The position numbers and the translations under genes are program-made. Positions 35,380-44,744 of a stretch of DNA of 64,000 nucleotides are shown here, one piece after another. The notes beneath the pieces are model-generated. The model saw only the letters and a program-made list of their open reading frames with translations. It was not told where the DNA came from and did no database searches. The stretch comes from J027 sp034437655 (GTDB taxonomy: Bacteria; Chloroflexota; Anaerolineae; Aggregatilineales; J027). Each line of letters opens with the position of its first letter. The stretch's first letter is position 1. The stretch lies in the NCBI GenBank assembly GCA_034437655.1, contig DAOTTU010000063.1:186001-250000 (forward strand), written 5' to 3'.

Positions 35380-36228
35380 TCAGTCTCCTGTTTGAACGAT
35401 CCCCGTTACGGTTTGGGGATAAGATGTGCCACAATGATTGCATCGCCAGCGTTGACCATCGGTATACATGGCGATGTGCCCGCAGGCGGGGCAGCACCAG
35501 CAATCCTCGAGCAATGTCGGGCCCACTGGCGCGGCATTCCCCGTTTTTTGTAGCCAGACGAGCGCGTATAAGTCAGACCAGTCTGCGTTTAATGACAACA
35601 CCGTTAAGTTGTATCGTGCTTCAAGCATCGCGGTGAAGGCAGCGTTGGGCATCGTCCGCTTGAGGAACAGCCATGCATCAGCGCCCTGACGATTTGTCAG
35701 CGTTAGGATACCACCCGGCCGCACAACGCGCACCATTTCAGCCAGCGTTAGGTGTGCATCTGGCAAAAATTCCAGCGCTTCCAGACAGGTTACAACGTCA
35801 AAACTATTATCGGGAAAATGTAAAGTGGTCGCGTCCATGTGCAATAATGTCAAGCGTCCGTCAGCAATAGGGGCTTGCAGGCGTGTGGCCGCAACATTGA
35901 GCATTTGGTGGCTGAGGTCCAGCGCAACGATGGAGCCACCAAAGGCGCGGTGTTCAAATAAGGTGACGGGTAATCTTCCTGTGCCAGTGGCGACATCTAA
36001 CACATGTGGGGATGATGTATCTACATAGTGTAGCAATGGTCGTGCAAGGAAGGCATATTCATAAACGGGTTGGCGGCTTTTCACAGTGTCATAGCGCGTG
36101 GCGTAGCGGTCATATAGCCAGATGACAGCACGCCGACCGAGGTAGACGCCTTCGGTGCTGTTCACAAGCCACCACGATGCTATACCGAGTATCAGCACTG
36201 CCAGAAGGAGCCATATCCACCACATCAA
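35380..36228 (-). CDS. membrane-anchored SAM methyltransferase with C-terminal zinc ribbon
   Basis: 282 residues. An N-terminal helix (about 3-22, 'WIWLLLAVLILGIASWWLV') anchors it. The class I methyltransferase core has 'VLDVATGTGRLPVTLF' and 'ALDLSHQML', then 'MVRVVRPGGILTLTN'. The last 45 residues hold a zinc ribbon: 'CCPACGHIA' and 'WRCNHCGTSYP', four Cys in two CxxC pairs. A rubredoxin- or ubiE-like enzyme on a lipid, quinone or membrane substrate is likely. The combination of anchor, methylase and ribbon is unusual. It precedes the FAH-family gene by three bases. Confidence 0.8.
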   Translation of the reverse strand: MMWWIWLLLAVLILGIASWWLVNSTEGVYLGRRAVIWLYDRYATRYDTVKSRQPVYEYAFLARPLLHYVDTSSPHVLDVATGTGRLPVTLFEHRAFGGSIVALDLSHQMLNVAATRLQAPIADGRLTLLHMDATTLHFPDNSFDVVTCLEALEFLPDAHLTLAEMVRVVRPGGILTLTNRQGADAWLFLKRTMPNAAFTAMLEARYNLTVLSLNADWSDLYALVWLQKTGNAAPVGPTLLEDCWCCPACGHIAMYTDGQRWRCNHCGTSYPQTVTGIVQTGD

Positions 36229-36299
36229 TAGAAAAATCGTCCTTAACTCTGTATAGTTGTAGTCAGCCGTGTCTATTTTGCCAGCCGGAGTGGGTTACT

Positions 36300-37451
36300 G
36301 TGGATCGTAAAACGAAACAATTGGTTAAACAACTCGAAAGTGAAGACCCCAGGGAACGTTATCTTGCTGCCGGAGAGCTTGCCAAGCGCCGCGCTGTTGA
36401 AACGCTTTCTGTGCTTGATAGAGTCGCAACGCTGGACGCAAACCCCAAAGTGCGCGATATGGCGTATAAGGCGGTGCGCTTTTTAACAGTGCTGAAAGAT
36501 GAAATGGATCAAGAAGAACTGCGGCGGCGCATTGAAGAACAGGATGCGGATGAGGACGATGATGCGACTGTTGCTGGCTGGAGCGATATTGACTCGATTT
36601 TACAGCCAGATGACACCCTGACGACGGGAAAGATCAAGACCATGGAGGGCTACTCGTCTGTATTCACTGCTGACGAGGATACAGACCAGAGAAGTCCTTT
36701 TGCCGAGGACGATGATGACGCTGGTGCTTTCGCCGCTCCAGATGATCAGCGTTTTCAGGAGAGTTTTGAACCTGTTGAGTACAGCAACATCGACCTCGGG
36801 CTCTACCCGGACCTGCGTCTGGACGATGAACCGCTTCAGCCAGAGCCAACTGCCCCCCCAGAGGAAGATAGCAAAAAGCGAGGGCGACGGCAGTCGCGCA
36901 GTAAATCTCGTAAGAACAAGCGGCGCTCGACCTTTCGCTATCGCATCTTACTCTGGCTCAGTGTATCCGTGGCAATTATGGCGTTAGCACTGGTGTTGAG
37001 TGAGGAATTTGGGCTTGATGATGGCGATACCCCCCAGAATCGACAGGAAGCGCTTGATGGGTTAGAAACATGGCGTGAGGCAATGGTTAACACAGCCAAT
37101 CGCTATTTTACGGCTACTGTTACTGTGTCCGAGTTTGACTGTGCGGCCTATACCGAAAACACATCAGTCTATACGATTCCAGAACGCCCTGACTGGGCTG
37201 CTGCTGATGGTGAATTTCAGGAAGGGTTGGACAATTACTTTGACGGGATGGAAACTGCCGGCGAGAACCTGACCGAGGTCAAGCGCTTGCTTGATACCCA
37301 GTGCGAACGTGCCCCAGAACGTGCGCCGTTGCCGACAGGCATGAATGATGCCATCCGTGAGAACCTGACCCAAACCCTGACGATTTTAAATACACGTGTT
37401 CTGAGTGACCTGAACGCCGCCGAACGTGATTTAAACAGTGGCGATGAATAG
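36300..37451 (+). CDS. HEAT-like / acidic linker / single-helix membrane protein
   Basis: 383 residues. An N-terminal helical HEAT-like region (about 1-75; 'DPRERYLAAGELAKRRAVET' and 'NPKVRDMAYKAVRFL') is followed by an Asp/Glu-rich region (about 80-200) and a basic patch ('KKRGRRQSRSKSRKNKRR'). A single helix (about 222-245) leads to a C-terminal outer domain with two conserved-looking Cys. HEAT-like repeats bind proteins, so the cytoplasmic end may recruit a partner. The start is GTG at 36300 with GGAG about ten bases upstream; the upstream frame runs into the divergent methyltransferase gene. The function is unknown. Confidence 0.65.
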   Translation: MDRKTKQLVKQLESEDPRERYLAAGELAKRRAVETLSVLDRVATLDANPKVRDMAYKAVRFLTVLKDEMDQEELRRRIEEQDADEDDDATVAGWSDIDSILQPDDTLTTGKIKTMEGYSSVFTADEDTDQRSPFAEDDDDAGAFAAPDDQRFQESFEPVEYSNIDLGLYPDLRLDDEPLQPEPTAPPEEDSKKRGRRQSRSKSRKNKRRSTFRYRILLWLSVSVAIMALALVLSEEFGLDDGDTPQNRQEALDGLETWREAMVNTANRYFTATVTVSEFDCAAYTENTSVYTIPERPDWAAADGEFQEGLDNYFDGMETAGENLTEVKRLLDTQCERAPERAPLPTGMNDAIRENLTQTLTILNTRVLSDLNAAERDLNSGDE

Positions 37452-37455
37452 TGCG

Positions 37456-38025
37456 TTACTGCTTTTCTGGCAGGTATTTTTTAATGCCTCTGATGTCAGT
37501 TGGAACCATACTCAGTAACAAGCGACTGCGCGCTGTGTAGTACACCAGATACTCGCGTCCCTGTTCGATAGGCACTTCTTGTGGTGGCAAAAACGGCGCA
37601 AAGCTGTAGTCGCCGATGAGGTAGGTGAACGGCATTTCGGGGCGCTCACGGCTAGACATTTTGACTTCGAGTTTACCGCGTGTCCAGCGCACCGGGTTGC
37701 GGCCAAATGCTTCAGGGACAAACATCTCGGCGTTGGTCCACAGCACGATCAGCAGAAATGAAAAACTAAGTACGGTAAACCCCATCAATACCCACCCGAA
37801 TACACCAGTCACGCTGATTGTTTGTGCGAATCCCCATACGCTAACCAGCGCAAATAATGCGAAAATAATAAAACCCAGACCAGAAACCAACGCGGCTGCT
37901 AGCACAGGGGCGCGTTGTGTGTCGGTCAGTTTACCAGCACGGTTGGCGCGTAACTTGTCAGCCATTTGTGGGGAGGGCGCGTAATTCGATTGCTGTTTTT
38001 GTGTCAATTTTCTAGTATGATCCAA
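37456..38025 (-). CDS. hypothetical two-helix membrane protein
   Basis: 189 residues, not recognised. A basic N-terminal part (1-38) precedes two helices (about 40-66 and 75-98), then a beta-rich C-terminal part with 'GRNPVRWTRGKLEV' and 'LVYYTARSRLLLSMVP'. The latter resembles the edge of a bacterial PH-like domain, but that is weak. The start is a TTG at 38025 without a clear ribosome site; an ATG at 37965 is an alternative. It is divergent from mreB. Confidence 0.55.
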   Translation of the reverse strand: MDHTRKLTQKQQSNYAPSPQMADKLRANRAGKLTDTQRAPVLAAALVSGLGFIIFALFALVSVWGFAQTISVTGVFGWVLMGFTVLSFSFLLIVLWTNAEMFVPEAFGRNPVRWTRGKLEVKMSSRERPEMPFTYLIGDYSFAPFLPPQEVPIEQGREYLVYYTARSRLLLSMVPTDIRGIKKYLPEKQ

Positions 38026-38099
38026 TGCGCGTGTGTGTACTTATGCAAAGCGATTTGCAGTATAACATCAATTGGGCGGCAACACACCGTCATTTTTTC

Positions 38100-38128
38100 T
38101 TGGAGAATGCTTGACACAGCAGTACAAT
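38100..38128 (+). promoter_or_regulatory. candidate mreB promoter
   Basis: The -35 is TTGGAG (38100-38105), then a 17-base spacer and -10 TACAAT (38123-38128). It lies in the 159-base gap between divergent genes, 56 bases before the mreB start. The -10 matches five of six and the -35 three of six. Confidence 0.4.
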
Positions 38129-38184
38129 AACTCGACGTTTGGAAGCCTTGATGCTCCCATGTATCGTAAGGAGACACATTACCC

Positions 38185-39246
38185 GTGGTAAGTCCATTAG
38201 ACTGGCTGCTTGGCCTGTTTTCTTTGGACATCGGCATTGACCTTGGCACCGCAAACACGTTAGTGAGTGTACGCGGGAAGGGAATTGTGATCAACGAGCC
38301 ATCTTATGTGGCGATTGAAAAGAAAACCCGGCGACCGCTTTCTGTTGGACAGGAAGCGAAAGAGATGTCCGGCAAAGTGCCCAGTAAAATTATGGTCGTT
38401 CGACCGCTGCGCGACGGCGTTATCAGTGAATTTGAAATCACTGAGGCGATGTTGAATTACTTTATCGAGAAGGCCCACCAGCAAAGCTGGGTGCCAATCC
38501 CACGACCGCGTGTGGTGGTGGGGATTCCGTCTGGCGTTACTGAAGTAGAAAAACGAGCAGTCTATGACGCAACAATGAGTGCTGGGGCCCGCGAAGCCTT
38601 TCTTGTAGAAGAACCTGTTGCCGCTGCAATTGGTGCTGGCCTACCGATTCAGGAAACACGCGGTAGCATGGTGGTCGATATTGGTGGTGGTACAACCGAA
38701 GTGGCCGTGTTTTCGTTGGGCGGTATCGTCATCAGCCGCAGTATTCGAGTAGCGGGCGACGAAATGGATGAAGACATCGTTCAGTACATGCGCTCGAAGT
38801 ACAATCTGCTCATTGGCGAACGAACTGCCGAACGTATTAAAATAGAAATTGGGTCAGCGTTCCCATTGCTCGAAGAACGTACAACGATTGTGCGTGGACG
38901 CAACTTGATCACGGGGCTGCCCGAAGCGCGCGAGGTATCGTCAATTGAAATTCGCGAAGCGCTGGCAGGGTCAGTTGGTATTCTTGTCGATACTATTCGT
39001 GATGCATTGGACGAGACGCCGCCTGAACTGGTTGCAGACCTGATGGAATCTGGCATCTGCATGGCTGGCGGTGGTAGCCAATTAAAGGGGCTAACCGAGC
39101 GCATTGCAGAAGAAGTCAATGTGCGTGTCTGGTTAGCTGAAGACGCAATGACCTGTGTGGCTCGTGGCGCTGGTCGTATACTGGAAGACTACGACAATTT
39201 ACGCAGTTTGTTGGCGGGTCTGGAACGAGGCTCGACACAACATTAA
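38185..39246 (+). CDS. mreB: rod-shape-determining actin homologue MreB
   Basis: 353 residues. Actin-fold nucleotide motifs are present: phosphate-1 'IGIDLGTANTLV', phosphate-2 'VVDIGGGTTEVAV', and adenosine 'GICMAGGGSQLKG'. An N-terminal amphipathic or hydrophobic start ('LDWLLGLFSLDIG') would touch the membrane. MreB filaments guide lateral cell-wall synthesis. The start is GTG at 38185; AAGGAG lies 11-12 bases upstream. The usual mreC, mreD and rodA genes are absent here; a TerB/PH-like gene follows 20 bases later. An Mbl or MreBH paralogue is possible. Confidence 0.92.
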   Translation: MVSPLDWLLGLFSLDIGIDLGTANTLVSVRGKGIVINEPSYVAIEKKTRRPLSVGQEAKEMSGKVPSKIMVVRPLRDGVISEFEITEAMLNYFIEKAHQQSWVPIPRPRVVVGIPSGVTEVEKRAVYDATMSAGAREAFLVEEPVAAAIGAGLPIQETRGSMVVDIGGGTTEVAVFSLGGIVISRSIRVAGDEMDEDIVQYMRSKYNLLIGERTAERIKIEIGSAFPLLEERTTIVRGRNLITGLPEAREVSSIEIREALAGSVGILVDTIRDALDETPPELVADLMESGICMAGGGSQLKGLTERIAEEVNVRVWLAEDAMTCVARGAGRILEDYDNLRSLLAGLERGSTQH

Positions 39247-39266
39247 TCATAGGGGAGTATGCGAAA

Positions 39267-40292
39267 GTGAATCGGCCTGATTTTGAAAGCGCCCTCAAAG
39301 AAATTGTCGAACTCATCGACACGGCGATTGCGGATAAACGTATTCGCCGTGTGAGCGAGGAACAGATTCAGATTATCGCTGTTTCCTACCAGGTAAATCC
39401 TTACGTTGAATTTTCTGAAACGCTGGCTGAATTCTACCGTGACTTCTTGCATAAAGCGCTGGAAGATAAAGTCATTACAGAAGGGGAAGCCGAAGACCTT
39501 GCCCACCTCAAGCTGGTCCTGGGTTTGAACGACCGCGCTGTGGAACGCATTCACGAGGAGGTTGTTCAGGCAATCTACAAACGTAGTGTTATTGAGGCGG
39601 TCGCTGATGGACGAATCGACTCGCATGAACGCGAATTTCTTGAAAAATTGCAGCGTGATCTTCGTCTGTCCGACGATATCGCCGAGCAAATTTACCAGAA
39701 TGAAGCCCAGGATTATCTGGATCGTTACCTGACTACGGCGATAAATGACGAACGTCTTGATCCCGACGAAGAAGCCGAATTGAACGCGATCACACGTAGC
39801 CTCGGTGTAGACATCGCCCTAACCGATCGCACCAAAGCTGCGCTGAATAAGTATCGGCTGTATTGGGTCATTGAAAACGGCCGCTTGCCTGTTGTTGAAG
39901 TTGACATCGCACTGAACCCCGACGAAGTATGCTACCTTGAACTGCCTGCTGCCTGGTACGAACAAGAAAACCGTGACCTGAGCGACCGCATCGGTAGTAT
40001 TCGCTTTTTCAAATCTGACTATCAGCCCTTACGTGGTGTGACCCAACAGCCAGACCTCAGCCAATGGCAGCGGCGCGATCGTGGGACCGCCTATTTAACC
40101 AATCAGCGCATTCTGCTGGATGGCGATGACACCCGTGTCTCAATTGCCCTGCAAGACATTCTCGACATTCATACCTATCAGAGCGGGGTCGAAATCTTTA
40201 CAGCAACGACAATCAATCCGTACATTGCATTTCAAGCGGCAACGGATATTTTTATCGTATTGCTGGGGCGTGCTATTCGGAACTTGTCGTGA
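39267..40292 (+). CDS. TerB-like and PH-like domain protein
   Basis: 341 residues, soluble. The first 190 residues are acidic helices arranged like TerB (tellurite-resistance) repeats, with 'AIADKRIRRVSEEQIQIIA', 'VADGRIDSHEREFLEKL' and 'INDERLDPDEEAELNAI', each a helical repeat with Asp/Glu loops that may bind metal. The C-terminal 130 residues look like a bacterial PH or GRAM-like domain: 'GTAYLTNQRILLDGDD', then 'IALQDILDIHTYQSGVEIF'. Such domains often bind membranes or proteins. The start is GTG, about nine bases after GGGGAG. It follows mreB by 20 bases, likely one transcript. Confidence 0.65.
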   Translation: MNRPDFESALKEIVELIDTAIADKRIRRVSEEQIQIIAVSYQVNPYVEFSETLAEFYRDFLHKALEDKVITEGEAEDLAHLKLVLGLNDRAVERIHEEVVQAIYKRSVIEAVADGRIDSHEREFLEKLQRDLRLSDDIAEQIYQNEAQDYLDRYLTTAINDERLDPDEEAELNAITRSLGVDIALTDRTKAALNKYRLYWVIENGRLPVVEVDIALNPDEVCYLELPAAWYEQENRDLSDRIGSIRFFKSDYQPLRGVTQQPDLSQWQRRDRGTAYLTNQRILLDGDDTRVSIALQDILDIHTYQSGVEIFTATTINPYIAFQAATDIFIVLLGRAIRNLS

Positions 40293-41322
40293 CTTGTTCT
40301 GGTGCAAGCACGGCGGTGTTTTGTCGGCGTTCGTTGGTATAGTAAAAACTGCTCCCAACAACGCCAACCACTTCAGCCATTGTCCAGCAGATGCGGGCGA
40401 TGATAGCGGCATAGAGCGGTGTTGGGTCTGGTGTAATGCTACTTAGCGCGACGGTCAATAGCGCTTCACGGATACCAATCCCCCCCGGCGTTATGACAAT
40501 CAGCAACCCGACGGCCCACACCCCGGGGAACACCCCGACACCGCGTGCGAACTCTGCCGCCGTAATGCTACTGTCGAGCGCATAGACAACCCCCATGAAC
40601 GCTGCCCCGATGATGAGCCATTGCACCACAAAAAAAGCGGTAATCGCTGCCACATAACGCAAAGGCAGATGGGGAAAAATATCAAGCAGCTTGCGAACAA
40701 TCCCGATTCGGCTAAAAAAGCGTCGCAGCGTCGGATGTCGCAGGCCAATGCCAGCGCCAAGAAAGGCCGCAGAAAACCCACCGATTTCTAGCACAATCAA
40801 CGGCAAATAACGGTATTCCCATAGCAGCACCGCCGAGACACTGAAAAATAGCAAGGTCGCGGCGACCACAGCCAGCCCGGTTTCCCATAGCACAACTTCG
40901 ATGCTTTTCTTCGCAGGCAGTCCGCGTTGGTTGTACAAAAATCCTCGGCTTGGCAAGGACCACAGGCTCCCCGGCAGGTATTTGGCAACTTGCCCTGCAA
41001 AAAACGCCTGCCATACAGCCGCTTTGCTCAATTCACCGCCGAGTCCACGTTGCGCAAGGAACGTGCCGAAGGGTTGAATCCCCATACCGACAATAAAACC
41101 AAGCTGCGCCACTATCAACACAATAGGATCAATCGTCAGCGGTTCGTTCTCAATTTGTGACCATTGATCCTGTAGATAGCCGATCATGAAGTACAGAATA
41201 GCTCCGGCTAATGCAACTTGTGCGAAGCGCTTGACCCACGGGTTTTTGATGAGGCGTTGAATTGATTGCATACCATTTTCCGCTGTTATGCCAGTGTCGT
41301 CGCTATCATACTGTGTATACAT
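40273..41322 (-). CDS. lysylphosphatidylglycerol-synthase-like (UPF0104) membrane protein
   Basis: 349 residues with about eight helices. Family-typical segments include 'GQVAKYLPGSLWSLPSRGFL' (the 'PG.vG...R' segment), and near the C-terminus 'GLLIVITPGGIGIREALL' (the PGGiGv-E motif). The family includes the flippase domain of MprF and relatives that move or modify lipids. It lacks the aminoacyl-transferase half, so aminoacylation is not expected. The ATG at 41322 is a choice; the frame is open to 41385, and an ATG at 41271 after GGAA is possible. It overlaps the convergent TerB-like gene by 20 bases. Confidence 0.8.
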   Translation of the reverse strand: MYTQYDSDDTGITAENGMQSIQRLIKNPWVKRFAQVALAGAILYFMIGYLQDQWSQIENEPLTIDPIVLIVAQLGFIVGMGIQPFGTFLAQRGLGGELSKAAVWQAFFAGQVAKYLPGSLWSLPSRGFLYNQRGLPAKKSIEVVLWETGLAVVAATLLFFSVSAVLLWEYRYLPLIVLEIGGFSAAFLGAGIGLRHPTLRRFFSRIGIVRKLLDIFPHLPLRYVAAITAFFVVQWLIIGAAFMGVVYALDSSITAAEFARGVGVFPGVWAVGLLIVITPGGIGIREALLTVALSSITPDPTPLYAAIIARICWTMAEVVGVVGSSFYYTNERRQNTAVLAPEQVTTSSE

Positions 41323-41400
41323 GATGATGATAAGCACCGATTTGCGCACAACGGATGCTGAGCCTACTGTGTATGGCAAGCCCACCCCTTATTGATAGCA

Positions 41401-42861
41401 TTAGCCACGTGGGTCGTCGTTTGCAAGGTAAGTCGCAATGAGAGACGCTACGTCGCTGTATGCATCCCCCAGCGCAGCCCAGAAATCCTGCTGCATGACG
41501 ACCGCGTTTGCGTTCTCTGCTGCATAATTCGCCAGCCACGCCATAAACGCTGCATCTCCAATCGTATCGCGTACGGCGTCCAGCATTCGCACCCCGTTCA
41601 GGTATACGGCGTTGATATACGGCCGCCATTGGGTGTACTCGTAAACCGTTGAGTCTACATTGCCGACGATGTTGTAACGGTCTACGCGGAAAGCCCACCA
41701 TTGCTCAGCGATAGAAGGGTAAAACTCTTGAAAATAGAGGTATTCGCTGTAGGTAGCCAGCGCTTCGTCAAGGTATGGGTCAAGGCCCTGGTCATTGGCA
41801 ACCCTGGCATACCACCACTGGTGCGCAACCTCATGCACGGTGATGATGGTTAACCAGTGCATGGTATTGCCGTTCCAGATTTCAAACCAGCGCGTACTGA
41901 CAAATACCAACCCGGTGAACTCGTAACCGTCGGGAAAATCACCTTCGACCACAACCAGACGATCATAAGGGTAATCACCAAACACGTCGTTGAAAAATTG
42001 CAGGGATTGGCGGGCATCGGTCATAGTGCGGTTGACGGCTTCTTCACCCGGATTCGAATAGATATACCATTCCACACTGACACCATTCACATCTTCGGCA
42101 TAGCGCGTGTAGCCTGTGCTTAAACTAAGCGCAAGGTCGCGTGAGGCGGCGTGTGTGATGCGCCATTGCATGTTATCCGTACTTTCTACCGTACCCGGTG
42201 CAATCAGCATGAGGCCAGCAGGGGCACCATTCACCTGAAAATCAAGCACATAGTCTGCGGAAAGCGTCACGGCCTGTTCTCCGATGTAGTGGCGCTGCGG
42301 CGTGTACCATTCACCATCCTCACGGAAACCATACAAGCCGATGGTGGGAAACCAATGCCCGAGGTTCAATTGCTGCTCGGTATAAGCCAACCATCCGAGC
42401 GGGTTTTCATTCGAAAGCGGTTGTGTATTGATGGCATAACGCAGCGTCACCACCGCTTCACACCCCGGTTGGATGCTTTCTTGCAGTGGCACCGTGACAC
42501 GCATGGCGTCAATCGTGATGTCGCTCAAAAAATTCCCGGTGGCGTTTTGTGCATAGTTGAACGTCATGGTGTTAACGCGAGAAAGGCGATGCGGCTCACT
42601 GTGAAATACCAGCTCGCTGAGGGTGTCTGCACTATCATTACGATAGGTGACGGTCTGAGTGACTTCAACGATCTTTGTGGCCCAGTCAAGCGTGGCTTGC
42701 ATGTCGTAGCGAACTTGTTGCCCGGCCGAGTCAGTGGGGCAGTTGGCCTGTTGGTGTGGTGTAACCTGCTTGTTGGGCTCGTGTGCGGCGTGGGTGGGGT
42801 GGTGCTGGGCAGTCATCAGCAAACCGAGCGCTAGCAGTGTGAGTAGCAGGTATTTGTGCAT
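41401..42861 (-). CDS. secreted M1-family metallopeptidase
   Basis: 486 residues. The signal peptide (about 1-25) follows an ATG at 42861 with AGGAG nine bases upstream; the longer frame to 42939 is not used. The N-terminal part is a beta domain like those of M1 aminopeptidases. The zinc site is 'HEVAHQWW', and the third ligand Glu follows 18 residues later in 'LDEALATYSEYLYF', exactly as in M1/M61 enzymes. The peptidase should cleave peptides outside the membrane. The GAMEN exopeptidase motif is not obvious, so the cleavage mode is unclear. Confidence 0.85.
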   Translation of the reverse strand: MHKYLLLTLLALGLLMTAQHHPTHAAHEPNKQVTPHQQANCPTDSAGQQVRYDMQATLDWATKIVEVTQTVTYRNDSADTLSELVFHSEPHRLSRVNTMTFNYAQNATGNFLSDITIDAMRVTVPLQESIQPGCEAVVTLRYAINTQPLSNENPLGWLAYTEQQLNLGHWFPTIGLYGFREDGEWYTPQRHYIGEQAVTLSADYVLDFQVNGAPAGLMLIAPGTVESTDNMQWRITHAASRDLALSLSTGYTRYAEDVNGVSVEWYIYSNPGEEAVNRTMTDARQSLQFFNDVFGDYPYDRLVVVEGDFPDGYEFTGLVFVSTRWFEIWNGNTMHWLTIITVHEVAHQWWYARVANDQGLDPYLDEALATYSEYLYFQEFYPSIAEQWWAFRVDRYNIVGNVDSTVYEYTQWRPYINAVYLNGVRMLDAVRDTIGDAAFMAWLANYAAENANAVVMQQDFWAALGDAYSDVASLIATYLANDDPRG

Positions 42862-42963
42862 TGTGCGTTTCTCCTGACAAAGATGGTCTATCGCGCAATT
42901 GATACGCAATGTATGGGTGGAGAGCATATCCCCACCCATACCGCAATTATCGATATTGATGCC

Positions 42964-44563
42964 CTAATTCAACGTACCGGGCACAAAAATCCAATCTGGT
43001 GACCAGTCTGTTGCGGGGTCGTCTGTCAGGCAGGTTTGGTTCGAGCCATCGGCGTTCATCACGCAAATGTCGAAATTGCCGTTCTGTTCAGACTCATAGG
43101 CAATCTGACTACCATCTGGGGACCAGACCGGGTCGTCGTCGGTGCCGGGGTTGGTGGTCAGGCGATTGATATTGCTGCCATCGGTGCGCATCGTGTAGAT
43201 TTCAGAATTGTTGTCCTCACGAGTTGAGCCAAAGATCAGCCCGGTGCCGTTCAAAGACCAGTCTGGTTGACCATCATAAAAGGCGTTGTTGGTGAGGCGG
43301 GTAATGGTGCCTGTGTTCAGGTTGACACGGTAGATTTCGCGGCCGCCGCTGGTGTCAGAGTAGTAAATCAGTTCTTGACCGTCTGGTGACCACGTCGGCG
43401 AGCGATCAACCGCGCCCTCGTTAAACGTGATTTGCTGCTGATTTGTACCGTCGGCATTCATCACCCAGATTTCAAAATCACCATCGGCGTTGCTGTGATA
43501 GGCAATGCGTGTACCGTCCGGGCTCCAGGCCGGGCCGAAGTCGTTAATGCCCTCGTTATTGGTGATTTGTCGTTGCGCAGTGCCATCGGCGTTGGCGACG
43601 AAAATCTCAAAGTCACCGTCTACTTCGCTTTCCCATGCCAACCGTGTGCCATCCTTTGACCATGACGGTTTATCGTCGTTGACGTCATTAAATGTGACCT
43701 GACGCAGCCCGCTACCATCAGCGTTCATCACAAAAATTTCATAATCACCATCACGGTTAGAGGCAAAGGCAATCTGGGTTTGGCCGGCGTCGGGGCGTTC
43801 GATTTCGAACTGGACATCGCCTTCATCAACCACTTCGCCAACTTCGAAGTTCTCGTCACCTTCTTGCGGAACGGTTACAACGGCACAGGTGCTGTTCAAC
43901 AGCAGGTCAAGAATGGCGTTCAAACCCTGAAAGCCACTGACGGTAAATACTGATGAATCGCCACCGCTGATGTTGATCAGTTCAGTGAAGTCAACATCCC
44001 CCACAGCAATGCCAAAAACGGCAGTACCCTGCGCGCGGGCACGGTCGGCAGAGACAATCGGGTTGCCGGCTTCATTATGGCGACCATCAGACAGCACAAT
44101 GATTACACGCGGAATCCCGGCGCGGCGTGTAACGAATTGTTGCTGTGCCATATCAATGCCAGCGGCAATATTGGTCGATTCGCCGAACTTGGTCATATTG
44201 TCAATCGCTGCATTGACTTCAGCCTCGTCCTGCGAAAGCCCGATATAGAGTTCGGCTGTGGTCGAAAACTGAATCAGCCCAACATTGGCGTCACGCGGAC
44301 CGATCGTGAAGGAGCCAACAGCCAACAAGGTTGCGCACAAAGTCTTTCATGACCTCAAAGTCTGGCTCAGTGATGCTGCCCGACCCATCAAGCACGAGCA
44401 TCAGATCCAACGAGCAACCGCTCTGGTGATGTTGTGGATTGGTGTGCGGTGTTTCAACGGCTGCGACTGGTGACGACATGAAGCTCGTACCACTGAGGGC
44501 AACAACGAATGCCAGTGCGAACAGAAGCATGGGGCGAAACAATGTAGAAATGCTCATGGTCAA
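42964..44563 (-). pseudogene. von Willebrand factor A / TolB-like propeller protein, frameshifted
   Basis: Two frames make one protein. The first (44563-44291) encodes a signal peptide and the start of a VWA domain with MIDAS 'LDGSGSI' (Asp59, Ser61, Ser63). The second (from about 44340 to 42964) encodes the rest of VWA, including the MIDAS Thr ('GESTNIAAG') and Asp ('VLSDGRHNE'), then six PD40-type propeller repeats ('IAFASNRDGDYEIFVMNADG'). The join is at a tandem seven-base duplication (44313-44326). Removing one copy gives 'NLVGSFTIGPRDANVG', a 530-residue protein. GAGGAG is six bases before the ATG. As read it is broken, but it could be an assembly error or a slippage switch. Confidence 0.85.
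44313..44326. repeat. 7-bp tandem duplication at the VWA frameshift
   Basis: AGCCAAC occurs twice in a row (44313-44319 and 44320-44326). One extra copy shifts the minus-strand frame by seven bases. With one copy the VWA reading frame is continuous and matches the family. Confidence 0.9.
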
Positions 44564-44744
44564 CTCCTCAAGCTAACAAGACAATGCAAAAAGTGTTGCT
44601 TTCAGAGTACGACCGTTTACAAAAGCGCACAACTGCTCGCAGGCGACTCATTGAGCAGCAGTGCATGTTGCGCAGGCTCTATGTGCGCAAAACGTCGTCT
44701 GTGCCAATTCTGTGCCACTTTTCGTCGTTTAGCCTGATGTGCTG

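Noticed and set aside
42151..42834. 227-codon plus-strand frame opposite the M1 peptidase
   Set aside because: The minus-strand M1 gene has the full zinc motif; this frame has none.
44291..44340. Programmed ribosomal frameshift in the VWA gene
   Set aside because: No slippery heptamer or downstream pseudoknot; the exact tandem duplication explains the shift more simply.
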